64,000 nucleotides of DNA from Ruminococcus sp. (GTDB taxonomy: Bacteria; Bacillota; Clostridia; Oscillospirales; Acutalibacteraceae), in the NCBI GenBank assembly GCA_017473955.1, contig JAFUIK010000004.1:1-64000 (forward strand), given 5' to 3'. The notes beneath the pieces are model-generated. The model was not told where the DNA came from. It was given only the letters and a program-made list of their open reading frames with translations, and searched no databases. The translations under genes and the position numbers were made by a program. This document shows, one piece after another, positions 1 through 7,705 of the stretch (the first letter of the stretch is position 1; each line of letters opens with the position of its first letter).

Positions 1-961
1 AGAGTTCAGGGTCAACAACGACACCGTAGCCGTAGCCATTGTTAGGTGTGGTCATTTCCTTAAAGCTTTTTTCGCTGAGTAACGTACCCTTGGACAAAGC
101 GGTCATCCATTTGTCCATATCTTTTGCGTTTGTTGCAATATCACCTGCACCCTGAGATAAACCTTTCATGTATGGGTCGATATAATCCTGATACTCTTCA
201 AGCTCGTTATTTTCAGCTATATTCGGAGAATCGACAAGTTCTTCGTAAAAGCCTGAGTTTGTCATACCGAGCGGTGTGAAGATGTTCTGCTTGACAAAGT
301 CAGAGTAACTCATACCTGAAACCTTTTCTACAATCAGTGAAAGCAACAGGTAGTTTGTATTTGAATATGAGAACATTTTATCAGGAGCGAATTTTAATTC
401 CTGAGTAAAAAGCCAGTTCAGAATCGCCTCTTGGTTTTCTTGTTCTGTTGCAGTGTTGGACAGGGGGTACTCGTTAGTCGGAATTTCGTGTCCTTTGTAT
501 TGAGTATCTTCATTAACGTGGTCACGGATGCCGGAACGCATAGTAAGCAGGTTTTTAATGGTAACATCTTTGCCGATTGTATACTCCGGGAAGTATTTTG
601 AGAGTTTGTCGTCAACGCTTAACTTTCCCTGCTCCTGTAAAAGTAAAATAGAAGCGGCACAAAACTGCTTTGAGTTTGAACCGATAGGGAAAAGTGTGTC
701 GATAGTCATAGGCTTGTTTTCAGCAGTGTTCTGCATACCTCTGGCACTCTGGCACAGCACGCGACCGTTGTGTGTAACATAGGCTACGCCTGAGATGTTG
801 TACTCAATCATCAGTTCATCGAGGAAGTCCTGATATGCCTTCATAGAAGATACAGGTGCCACAGAATCTCCAATTTCAGCCGCTTGTACTGAAAGTGAGA
901 ACATTGGTGCTAACAGCATTAGTACAGAAAGTAATATGCTTATGGTTTTCTTAGCTTTCAT
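1..961 (-). CDS. Beta-lactamase-family serine hydrolase, C-terminus cut by window edge
   Basis: Translation of the minus strand from an ATG at 961 gives a protein open through base 1, so the C-terminus lies outside the window. It starts with a typical signal peptide (charged MKAKK, hydrophobic core, then SVQA). The class C beta-lactamase/DD-peptidase fold is indicated by an SxxK motif (GSNSKQF) about 100 residues in and a YxN motif (FSYSNTNYLL) further on. An SD sequence (AAGGAGCGAG) precedes the ATG. Such secreted proteins are often peptidoglycan or D-amino-acid peptidases and esterases rather than true beta-lactamases. The substrate cannot be told from sequence. It stands alone, with its own promoter. 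Confidence 0.9.
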   Translation of the reverse strand, partial: MKAKKTISILLSVLMLLAPMFSLSVQAAEIGDSVAPVSSMKAYQDFLDELMIEYNISGVAYVTHNGRVLCQSARGMQNTAENKPMTIDTLFPIGSNSKQFCAASILLLQEQGKLSVDDKLSKYFPEYTIGKDVTIKNLLTMRSGIRDHVNEDTQYKGHEIPTNEYPLSNTATEQENQEAILNWLFTQELKFAPDKMFSYSNTNYLLLSLIVEKVSGMSYSDFVKQNIFTPLGMTNSGFYEELVDSPNIAENNELEEYQDYIDPYMKGLSQGAGDIATNAKDMDKWMTALSKGTLLSEKSFKEMTTPNNGYGYGVVVDPEL

Positions 962-1003
962 AATTCTCGCTCCTTAGTTTCTTGTTTTTAAATTGCTGTA
1001 TAT

Positions 1004-1032
1004 ATTATATCATTCAAAAATACTCTTTTCAA
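1004..1032 (-). promoter_or_regulatory. Sigma A-type promoter of the serine hydrolase gene
   Basis: On the minus strand TTGAAA (1027-1032) and TATAAT (1004-1009) are separated by exactly 17 bases, about 45 bases upstream of the ATG at 961. Confidence 0.7.
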
Positions 1033-1060
1033 CAGAATCTGTTTATTATTTTGTAACGCA

Positions 1061-1092
1061 AAAGGCTGGCGGATTACTACCCGTCAGCCTTT
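1061..1092 (-). terminator. Intrinsic terminator after nrdG
   Basis: A 12-bp stem with one G-T pair (AAAGGCTGGCGG / CCGTCAGCCTTT) and a short loop lies about 30 bases past the nrdG stop. A short T run follows it on the minus strand. Confidence 0.75.
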
Positions 1093-1120
1093 CTGTATAT
1101 AAGGTTTCTGTTTTTGTAAA

Positions 1121-1627
1121 TTAAATTTCAGCTTCTACAGCAGACAAATTTTCAAGCGATTTTTTTACGTCTAAAATACGCTGGTTTGTACTGCCTCGAA
1201 ATTTTAGCATAAGAGAACGTTTTTCAAGAACAAACGGACCGTCAACCAACCAGTCACAGTTTTCGAGCAGCTCTTTGTATTCGGGGTGCGTATCAAACTG
1301 TGATACGAGCTTTTCAAAGGTATAGCCTGTGTAGCAGAAAATGTCGTAACCCTTTTTCTTTGCTTCTTTAGCAAGAATGCTTAGGCTTTCCGCCTGAGAA
1401 AACGGCTCACCGCCCGAAAATGTCAGACCGCGTAATATGGGGTCTTTTTGAGCTTCTTCTAAAATACGCTGTGTGGAGGAATCGTAACCACCCTCAAAAT
1501 CCCACGTTTGCTCGTTGTGACAGCCTTTGCAATGGTGTGGACAGCCTTGAGTAAAAACTGTCATTCGTATACCTGGGCCGTCAACGATAGATTCTCTGAT
1601 AACGCCTGCGAGTCGTAATTTTGCCAT
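1121..1627 (-). CDS. nrdG: Anaerobic ribonucleotide reductase activating protein (radical SAM)
   Basis: This 168-residue radical SAM enzyme reductively cleaves S-adenosylmethionine to place the glycyl radical on NrdD. The 4Fe-4S cysteines are visible as C29-x3-C33-x2-C36 (QGCPHHCKGC), followed by a GGEP SAM-contact motif (FSGGEPFSQ). Length matches the family. Its ATG overlaps the nrdD stop codon by one base (TAATG), so the two genes are translationally coupled in one minus-strand operon that ends at the hairpin at 1061-1092. Confidence 0.96.
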   Translation of the reverse strand: MAKLRLAGVIRESIVDGPGIRMTVFTQGCPHHCKGCHNEQTWDFEGGYDSSTQRILEEAQKDPILRGLTFSGGEPFSQAESLSILAKEAKKKGYDIFCYTGYTFEKLVSQFDTHPEYKELLENCDWLVDGPFVLEKRSLMLKFRGSTNQRILDVKKSLENLSAVEAEI

Positions 1628-3978
1628 TATACAGCCTCGGCACCCTGTAAACCGCTCTCGCCTAAGGAGTGCTTAACTCTGTCCTCTACTTCGGCACGCT
1701 TAGCGTTGTTGAAGCGGTCAACTGTACCAACCAAGTAGCCTGTGATACGTCTGATACGCTCAAAGCCGACGCCCTCGCTGCCTTCTTTTCTGCCACACTT
1801 AGGACAAACGTCGCCGATAATACCTGTGTGACCGCATACAGGGTCTCTGTCAACAGGGTGGTTGATTGAGCCGTAGCCGATTCCCGCTTCCTTCATACAT
1901 CTTACAACCTGCTCAAAAGCGTCAAGGTTCTGAGATGGGTCGCCGTCAAGCTCGACATAAGAGATATGACCAGCGTTTGTAAGGTTATGGTAAGGTGCTT
2001 CGAGCTTAATTTTATCAAACGCACCGATAGGGAAGTATACAGGAATGTGGAATGAGTTAGTGTAGTAATCTCTGTCAGTAACGCCCTCAATTACGCCGAA
2101 ACGCTCTTTATCCATACGAACAAATCTTCCTGAAAGACCTTCAGCAGGAGTAGCAAGAAGTGAGAAGTTGAGCTGGTATTTTTCACTTGCTTTATCCATC
2201 TTCTTTCTCATAAAGCCGATGATTTCAAGACCAAGACGCTGAGCCTCCTCAGTTTCGCCGTGATGCTTGCCGATAAGAGCCTTGAGTGTTTCAGCAAGAC
2301 CGATGAAACCGCATGAGAGTGTACCGTGCTTTAAAACTTCTCTTACTTCGTCATCAATAGAAAGCTTGTCAGAGTCAATCCAGATGCCCTGACCCATAAG
2401 GAATGGGTAGTTTCTAACGCATTTCTGGCACTGAATTTCAAATCTCTCAAGCAACTGGTCTATAACCATATCGAGCATTCTATCGAGCTGTTCGAAGAAG
2501 AAGTCAACGTTTTTGTTAGATAAAATCGCAAGTCGTGGCAGGTTGATTGATGTAAAGCTCAAATTGCCTCTGCCGTATGTGATTTCACGGGATGGGTCGT
2601 GAACGTTACCGATAACACGGGTACGACAACCCATATAAGCGATTTCTGTTTCAGGGTGACCTTCCTTATAATACTGGAGATTATAAGGAGCGTCGATGAA
2701 CGAATAGTTAGGGAACAGACGCTTTGCAGATACTCTGAATGAGAGCTTAAACAAATCGTAGTTAGGGTCGCCCTCGTTGTAGTTAACTCCCTCTTTAACC
2801 TTGAAAATGTGAATAGGGAAGATAGGAGTTTCAGAGTTTCCTAAGCCCTTTTCGGTAGCAAGCATTACGTTCTTAATAACGAGTCTGCCCTCTGGAGATG
2901 TGTCAGTACCGTAGTTGATTGAAGAGAACGGAATCTGAGCACCTGCACGAGAGTGCATAGTGTTAAGGTTGTGCACAAGAGCTTCCATAGCCTGATATGT
3001 AGCACGGTCAATTTCTTTTTCAGAGTGCTTTAAAGCAAAACGCTGGATTTTACCTGCACTCTTTTCGCCGTAAGCCTCAGTTAAAAGCTCAAGCTCTTTT
3101 GCCATATATTCTTTGCCTGCTGAAAGCTTAGGAGCATCATTTGTGAGCTCTTCAGCCTTGTCGCAGATATCAGCTAAAACTACATCTGTATCTTCAATTT
3201 CCTCAATAAGCTCAACAGCTCTTTGAATGTTCTTTCTGTAGAGCTTTCTGTAAGTTTTTGCAACACCGGGAGCCATAGCGTAGTCAAAGTTTGGCACTGA
3301 CTGGCCGCCGTGCTGGTCGTTCTGGTTAGACTGGATAGCGATACAAGCTAAAGCTGAGTATGACGCTATATCGTTAGGCTCGCGAATGAAGCCGTGGCCT
3401 GTTGAAAAGCCGTCCTTAAAAAGCTTTAACAAATCAATCTGACAGCAGGTTGTTGTCAGTGTTAAGAAATCTAAATCATGGATATGAATGTCGCCGTTTC
3501 TGTGAGCCTTGGCGTGCTTAGGGTTTAAGATGTACATCTCATAGAACTGCTTAGCACCCTCTGAGCCGTACTTTAACATTGTACCCATAGCTGTGTCGCC
3601 GTCGATGTTAGCGTTTTCACGCTTAACGTCGTTATCCTTAGCTGACATAAAGGTTAAGTCCTCGTAAATCTTCATCAGCTTTGTGTTCATTTCACGAACT
3701 CGTGTACGCTCTGCACGATAAAGGATGAACTCCTTAGCAGTACGAGCATGGCCGTTTTCGATGAGAACCTTTTCAACTGTGTCCTGAACGTGCTCAACAG
3801 TAGGGGTGGAATCTCCCTGTTCAGCTTCTAAATATTCGCAGACCTTCTGAGCAAGGTCGTTAGCCGCAGTGTAGTCGTTGCCGCCGATAGCCTGAGCTGC
3901 TTTATATATAGCCTGTGCAATCTTATCAAGATCAAACTCTACAGCTCGTCCGTCACGCTTGACGATTTTAGTAATCAT
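1627..3978 (-). CDS. nrdD: Anaerobic (class III) ribonucleoside-triphosphate reductase
   Basis: This 783-residue enzyme makes dNTPs from NTPs without oxygen, using a glycyl radical. An N-terminal ATP-cone allosteric domain (KIVKRDGRAVEFDLDKI) covers about residues 1-95. The catalytic barrel follows. Near the C-terminus are a zinc-binding set (VCGHTG...CPKCGR) and the glycyl-radical loop (RRITGYLVGTVDRFNNAKR). SD AAGGGGGAGC precedes the ATG. Two NrdR-type palindromes lie upstream, so repression by NrdR-ATP/dATP is likely. No aerobic class I or II reductase is seen in this window. Confidence 0.97.
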   Translation of the reverse strand: MITKIVKRDGRAVEFDLDKIAQAIYKAAQAIGGNDYTAANDLAQKVCEYLEAEQGDSTPTVEHVQDTVEKVLIENGHARTAKEFILYRAERTRVREMNTKLMKIYEDLTFMSAKDNDVKRENANIDGDTAMGTMLKYGSEGAKQFYEMYILNPKHAKAHRNGDIHIHDLDFLTLTTTCCQIDLLKLFKDGFSTGHGFIREPNDIASYSALACIAIQSNQNDQHGGQSVPNFDYAMAPGVAKTYRKLYRKNIQRAVELIEEIEDTDVVLADICDKAEELTNDAPKLSAGKEYMAKELELLTEAYGEKSAGKIQRFALKHSEKEIDRATYQAMEALVHNLNTMHSRAGAQIPFSSINYGTDTSPEGRLVIKNVMLATEKGLGNSETPIFPIHIFKVKEGVNYNEGDPNYDLFKLSFRVSAKRLFPNYSFIDAPYNLQYYKEGHPETEIAYMGCRTRVIGNVHDPSREITYGRGNLSFTSINLPRLAILSNKNVDFFFEQLDRMLDMVIDQLLERFEIQCQKCVRNYPFLMGQGIWIDSDKLSIDDEVREVLKHGTLSCGFIGLAETLKALIGKHHGETEEAQRLGLEIIGFMRKKMDKASEKYQLNFSLLATPAEGLSGRFVRMDKERFGVIEGVTDRDYYTNSFHIPVYFPIGAFDKIKLEAPYHNLTNAGHISYVELDGDPSQNLDAFEQVVRCMKEAGIGYGSINHPVDRDPVCGHTGIIGDVCPKCGRKEGSEGVGFERIRRITGYLVGTVDRFNNAKRAEVEDRVKHSLGESGLQGAEAV

Positions 3979-4027
3979 AATGCTCCCCCTTATATAGTTA
4001 CAAACTTGTTATTGAAACGGTCACACA

Positions 4028-4043
4028 ACACTATATATAGTGG
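4028..4043 (-). promoter_or_regulatory. NrdR box 1 upstream of nrdD
   Basis: The palindrome ACACTATATATAGTGG is a near-perfect match to the NrdR box consensus (acaCwAtATaTwGtgt). It lies about 50 bases upstream of the nrdD start, just downstream of the proximal promoter. Confidence 0.85.
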
Positions 4044-4064
4044 TGACCCTGAAAGTGCTTATAC

Positions 4065-4093
4065 AGTATAGCCTACACGTAGTGTAAAATCAA
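4065..4093 (-). promoter_or_regulatory. Candidate proximal nrdD promoter
   Basis: On the minus strand TTGATT (4088-4093) and TATACT (4065-4070) are spaced by 17 bases. NrdR box 1 would lie in the early transcribed region, a position suited to repression. Confidence 0.6.
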
Positions 4094-4150
4094 TATCCGT
4101 TTTGTACAATAAAAAACTTTTTATTTGTACAATATAGCTATTGACAGGGG

Positions 4151-4179
4151 TTTATATTTTGAAAAGAGAAATTTAACAA
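4151..4179 (-). promoter_or_regulatory. Candidate distal nrdD promoter
   Basis: On the minus strand TTGTTA (4174-4179) and TATAAA (4151-4156) are separated by 17 bases. NrdR box 2 lies 25 bases upstream of this -35. Confidence 0.45.
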
Positions 4180-4204
4180 AATTTTGTGTCGAATAAAGAA
4201 AATA

Positions 4205-4220
4205 CCACTATATATAGTAG
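4205..4220 (-). promoter_or_regulatory. NrdR box 2 upstream of nrdD
   Basis: CCACTATATATAGTAG shares the 12-base core CACTATATATAG and TAG-side symmetry with box 1. It sits 177 bases further upstream, far more than the roughly 30-base spacing usual for paired NrdR boxes. Confidence 0.75.
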
Positions 4221-4298
4221 TCGGGTAAAGTGCTAAAGCAAAGGTTACAGCTTTGTTTTTCTATATTCGCACAGCGAAAAATAGAAACGGACAATAAA

Positions 4299-4327
4299 AA
4301 ACCGACACCCGTAAAAGATGTCGGTTT
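4299..4327 (-). terminator. Intrinsic terminator for the putP transcript
   Basis: A 9-bp perfect stem AAACCGACA/TGTCGGTTT with an 11-base loop is followed on the minus strand by TTTTTATT. It lies about 480 bases beyond the putP stop, so the repeat zone in between would be transcribed as a long 3' untranslated region. Confidence 0.7.
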
Positions 4328-4365
4328 GATAACAATATGTAGTTGTTTGAACACTCGAACCTTTT

Positions 4366-4806
4366 GCTCGAACACTCGACGCTTAGGATATCACGCCTTC
4401 GTCGTCACAAAGCCTCTTGATTTGATTTTTCTAAACGAAAAATCGTCATATATCGGCTTGCTCCTCCTCTCCCCAAAATCTTAGATTTCGGGGACCCTGG
4501 AATTTTCCACTACTTCAAAAGTTTACATGTTTTTAAACACGGGACGTCGAGGGTACGGCTTCGCCCAGACCCTTTTGTCCTTTGGACATTTCCCCTATGA
4601 GGGGAATTTCGCCGTCCCCTACAATGTGAGGGTGACACACCTCGGACGCTTAGGATATCACGCCTCGTTTGTTCTCGCACCTCTTTCAAATCTCTACTGT
4701 TCCTCTGTCACTTGCTAAAATCAAAGAATAGATTTTCTCTTTGATTTTTAAACGAGTGACTTCGATCACATTGAGATTTGAAAGGCTCGAACACTCGGAC
4801 GCTTAG
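4366..4806. repeat. Non-coding repeat zone with three copies of a short direct repeat
   Basis: This stretch has no credible gene. It contains three copies of the motif CTCGGACGCTTAG or a variant (4366-4397, 4637-4664, 4785-4806). The first two continue as GATATCACGCC, and the first and third are preceded by GCTCGAACA. A fourth copy is at 51054-51068. Between copies are small hairpins, for example CCCCAAAATC/GATTTCGGGG (4471-4493) and CCCCT/AGGGG near 4592. The third copy runs into the putP stop codon. This resembles a family of interspersed intergenic palindromic repeats; its identity is unknown to me. Confidence 0.6.
4683..4784. repeat. Nested 102-base inverted repeat
   Basis: Three arms pair concentrically: CTTTCAAATCTC (4683-4694) with GAGATTTGAAAG (4773-4784), GTCACT (4707-4712) with AGTGAC (4755-4760), and AAAATCAAAG (4717-4726) with CTTTGATTTT (4739-4748). 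The whole would fold into one long interrupted hairpin just downstream of putP. Confidence 0.75.
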
Positions 4807-6353
4807 ATTTCAACAGTATTAACTTTCTCGAAGTCGTCAGTGATTTCCTTTGATGGAGCCTTTGTGCACAGTGTTACAACAACTGCTACTAAAGCTGCAA
4901 GGAAGAAGCCGATAACGAGTGAGTAAAGACCTGTAGAAGAACCAAGTGTCTCACCGCCGATTTTGATGTAATCCCAGAAGATTACGAATGCGGCACCTGT
5001 TGCCATACCAGCAACAGCACCAGGGAGGTTGAATCTCTTCCAGAAGAGTGAAAGCAGTACAACCGGACCAAATGCGGCACCAAAACCAGCCCATGCGTTT
5101 GATACAAGACCCATGATAGATGAGTTTGGATCAAGAGCGATGATGTAAGCAACAATAGCAACTGCTACAACAGCGATTTTACCAACTAAAAGAGCGTTCT
5201 TTTCAGATGCTTTCTTGTTGATAGCACCCTTGTACATATCTTCACTTACTGCAGAAGCTGTAACTAAAAGCTGTGAATCAGCGGTTGACATAATAGCAGC
5301 TAAAATTCCGCAAAGGAAAATACCGCCGATGAAGATAAGAACGAAGTTGCCGTCAAAAATCTGGAGAATAGTCTTGATGAATACAGTTTCGCTGTTTGTG
5401 CCGTCGAGAACTTCTGCGAGGAAGCCTCTTGCAAAAACACCTAAGAGAGAAGCTGCACCAAGGGAAAGAATAACCCAAACGATAGCGATAACTCTTGACT
5501 TTTTAACTTCTGCGTCACTCTTAATAGCCATAAATCTAATGAGGATGTGTGGCATACCAAAGTAACCTAAAGCCCAACCTAAGTTAGAGATGATTGAAAC
5601 AGCTGTGATAGGGTTGCCCTCAGAGTCTTTCATAAGTGAAAGGTAACCAGCTGGGTCAGCAACACCTTTAGCTGAAAGAGAAGCAGTTACTGAGCCGTAG
5701 TCGCCTGTGATACCTACATAAGCGATAATCGGAACAGCTAAAATAGCGATAAGCATCAGAATACCCTGAACAAAGTCAGTGTAACATACAGCCTTGAAAC
5801 CACCCATAAATGTGTAAACTAGGATAACTACTGATGCGATTGTAAGACCGATGAGATACATTGTGTCAGCATTGTCAGCAGAGCCGAAAACGTTAGCAAA
5901 AAGCTTAGCACCTGATGAGAAAGCTGATGCTGTGTAAACCGCAAAGAACACGATGATGATAAGAGAAGCGGCGATTTTAAGAATACCCTTCTTATCGTGG
6001 AAACGGTTCTCAAAGAAGCTAGGGATTGTCAGTGAGTTGTTAGCAACAATTGTGTACTTTCTCAGTCTTCTTGCTACTAAATACCAGTTAAGAACAGTAC
6101 CGATGAAAAGACCGATAGCAATCCATACTTCACCTGTACCTGCAAGGTAAATAGCACCAGGCAGACCCATCAAAAGCCATCCACTCATATCGGAAGCCTG
6201 TGCAGAAAGAGCTGCTGTCCAGCTGCCAAGACCACGACCACCGAGGAAGTAGTCTTCGTTATTCTTGTTCTTTGAGCTTAATGCACCGATTAAAATCATC
6301 ATGAGCATATATGCACCAAAGGCAACAAGAATGATAATTTGTTTTTCTGTCAT
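4803..6353 (-). CDS. putP: Sodium/solute symporter, PutP (proline) type
   Basis: This 516-residue, highly hydrophobic protein (about 13 predicted membrane helices) belongs to the solute:sodium symporter (SSS) family. The N-terminal region (GGRGLGSWTAALSAQASDMSGW) and central TADSQLLVTAS segment are typical of PutP proline carriers, which couple Na+ influx to L-proline uptake. An upstream in-frame ATG at 6395 exists, but the start at 6353 is chosen because GGAGGG lies 8 bases before it. It has its own promoter, divergent from alr. Proline is the best guess; other amino or organic acids are possible. Confidence 0.9.
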   Translation of the reverse strand: MTEKQIIILVAFGAYMLMMILIGALSSKNKNNEDYFLGGRGLGSWTAALSAQASDMSGWLLMGLPGAIYLAGTGEVWIAIGLFIGTVLNWYLVARRLRKYTIVANNSLTIPSFFENRFHDKKGILKIAASLIIIVFFAVYTASAFSSGAKLFANVFGSADNADTMYLIGLTIASVVILVYTFMGGFKAVCYTDFVQGILMLIAILAVPIIAYVGITGDYGSVTASLSAKGVADPAGYLSLMKDSEGNPITAVSIISNLGWALGYFGMPHILIRFMAIKSDAEVKKSRVIAIVWVILSLGAASLLGVFARGFLAEVLDGTNSETVFIKTILQIFDGNFVLIFIGGIFLCGILAAIMSTADSQLLVTASAVSEDMYKGAINKKASEKNALLVGKIAVVAVAIVAYIIALDPNSSIMGLVSNAWAGFGAAFGPVVLLSLFWKRFNLPGAVAGMATGAAFVIFWDYIKIGGETLGSSTGLYSLVIGFFLAALVAVVVTLCTKAPSKEITDDFEKVNTVEI

Positions 6354-6393
6354 TTTTTTCCCTCCATTTTTAAAATTAAAAATGCACCTTAAC

Positions 6394-6422
6394 ATTTTAA
6401 CACATTAAATTATTAAAATCAA
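6394..6422 (-). promoter_or_regulatory. putP promoter
   Basis: On the minus strand TTGATT (6417-6422) and TAAAAT (6394-6399) are separated by 17 bases, back-to-back with the alr promoter. Confidence 0.6.
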
Positions 6423-6466
6423 TAGGTAAGAATGAGTAAGTTTAAAACACTAAATTTCTAAAACTA

Positions 6467-6495
6467 TTGTAATAAGTTAACAATTATATTATAAT
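6467..6495 (+). promoter_or_regulatory. alr promoter
   Basis: TTGTAA (6467-6472) and TATAAT (6490-6495) are separated by 17 bases. The transcript would start about 25 bases upstream of the alr start. Confidence 0.7.
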
Positions 6496-6526
6496 ATAAG
6501 GGAATATGTAAACTGGGGTGATATGT

Positions 6527-7705
6527 GTGATATTTACTCGTAGACTGTGGGCGGAGATAAATATGGACGCCGCTATTTCTAACTATCACGCAATTAAAAA
6601 TAAAATAGGAGAGGACACAAAAATCTGCTGTGTAGTAAAAGCTGACGGCTACGGCCATGGTGCTGTAGAGCTTGCAAAACTCTACAGCGAGCTTAATTGC
6701 GACTATTTTGCTGTGTCCAATCTTGACGAAGCGTTGGAGCTACGTGATGCAGATATAAAGGAGCCTATCGTTATTTTAGGCTACACACCTGCAAACAGAT
6801 GTGAAGATTTATCAAAATATAACATCTCTCAGGCGGTGTACGGTCTTGATTACGCAAAGATGCTCTCTGATGAATGTGTCAAAGCAGGTGTAGAGTGTAA
6901 AATCCACATCAAATGCGACACAGGTATGAGTAGACTTGGCTTTATGTGTCAGCAGTTTCCACGAGATGATTATTCTGTAGAAGAAATAAGAACAGCCTGC
7001 ACCTTGCCTAATTTAGTGACAGAGGGTATATTCACTCACTTTGCAGTAGCAGACGAGTGTGATGAGGGCAGAGATTTTACAAGACAGCAGTACAATGCTT
7101 TTACACATACTGTTGATGCACTCAAAAAACAGGGCATAGCATTTGAGGTGACACATTGTTCAAACTCAGGTGCGATACTCGACCACGCTGATATGAAGCT
7201 CGATATGGTCAGAGCAGGCATCATCCTGTACGGACTTGCTCCGTCAGATAAACTAAAGGACAAGCTTAACCTTGAGCCGATTATGCGACTCAAAACTATG
7301 GTGTCATACGTCAAAGAAATCAAAAAGGGCACAACGGTCAGCTACGGCAGAACATTTACAGCCCAGCGTGATATGAAAATTGCGACAGTGCCTGTGGGCT
7401 ATGCTGATGGCTACATCCGTGCTTTTGCAAAAGACGGCTATATGTTCATAAAAGGACAGAAAGCAAAAATTATTGGCAGAATTTGTATGGACCAGACCCT
7501 TTTAGATGTCACAGACATCGAGGGAGTTGAGATTGGAAATGTTTGTGTTCTGTTTGGCAACGGCAGGGGCGGAGAGCCTACCCCTGATGATGTTGCAAAA
7601 TGGGGCAATACTATAAACTACGAAATCGTGTGCTCGGTATCAAAGCGAGTGCCGAGATTATACCGCCGTGATGGCGTTACCGTGGAAGTGATGTATAAGA
7701 TATGA
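6527..7705 (+). CDS. alr: Alanine racemase
   Basis: This PLP enzyme interconverts L- and D-alanine for peptidoglycan. The cofactor lysine is K38 in VVKADGYGHG, and the second catalytic Tyr lies in the VSYGRTF segment of the C-terminal domain. Length (392 residues) is standard. Two in-frame GTG codons (6518 and 6527) could start it. I prefer 6527 because GGGGTGA is then correctly spaced, and the protein begins just before RRLWAEINMDA, as in homologues. The stop overlaps the polA ATG (ATGA). Confidence 0.95.
   Translation: MIFTRRLWAEINMDAAISNYHAIKNKIGEDTKICCVVKADGYGHGAVELAKLYSELNCDYFAVSNLDEALELRDADIKEPIVILGYTPANRCEDLSKYNISQAVYGLDYAKMLSDECVKAGVECKIHIKCDTGMSRLGFMCQQFPRDDYSVEEIRTACTLPNLVTEGIFTHFAVADECDEGRDFTRQQYNAFTHTVDALKKQGIAFEVTHCSNSGAILDHADMKLDMVRAGIILYGLAPSDKLKDKLNLEPIMRLKTMVSYVKEIKKGTTVSYGRTFTAQRDMKIATVPVGYADGYIRAFAKDGYMFIKGQKAKIIGRICMDQTLLDVTDIEGVEIGNVCVLFGNGRGGEPTPDDVAKWGNTINYEIVCSVSKRVPRLYRRDGVTVEVMYKI

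Noticed and set aside
4230..4718. Open frames of 63-84 residues on the plus strand (4230-4484, 4527-4718)
   Set aside because: They run through the palindromic repeat zone and a terminator, lack SD sequences, and have repeat-derived composition.
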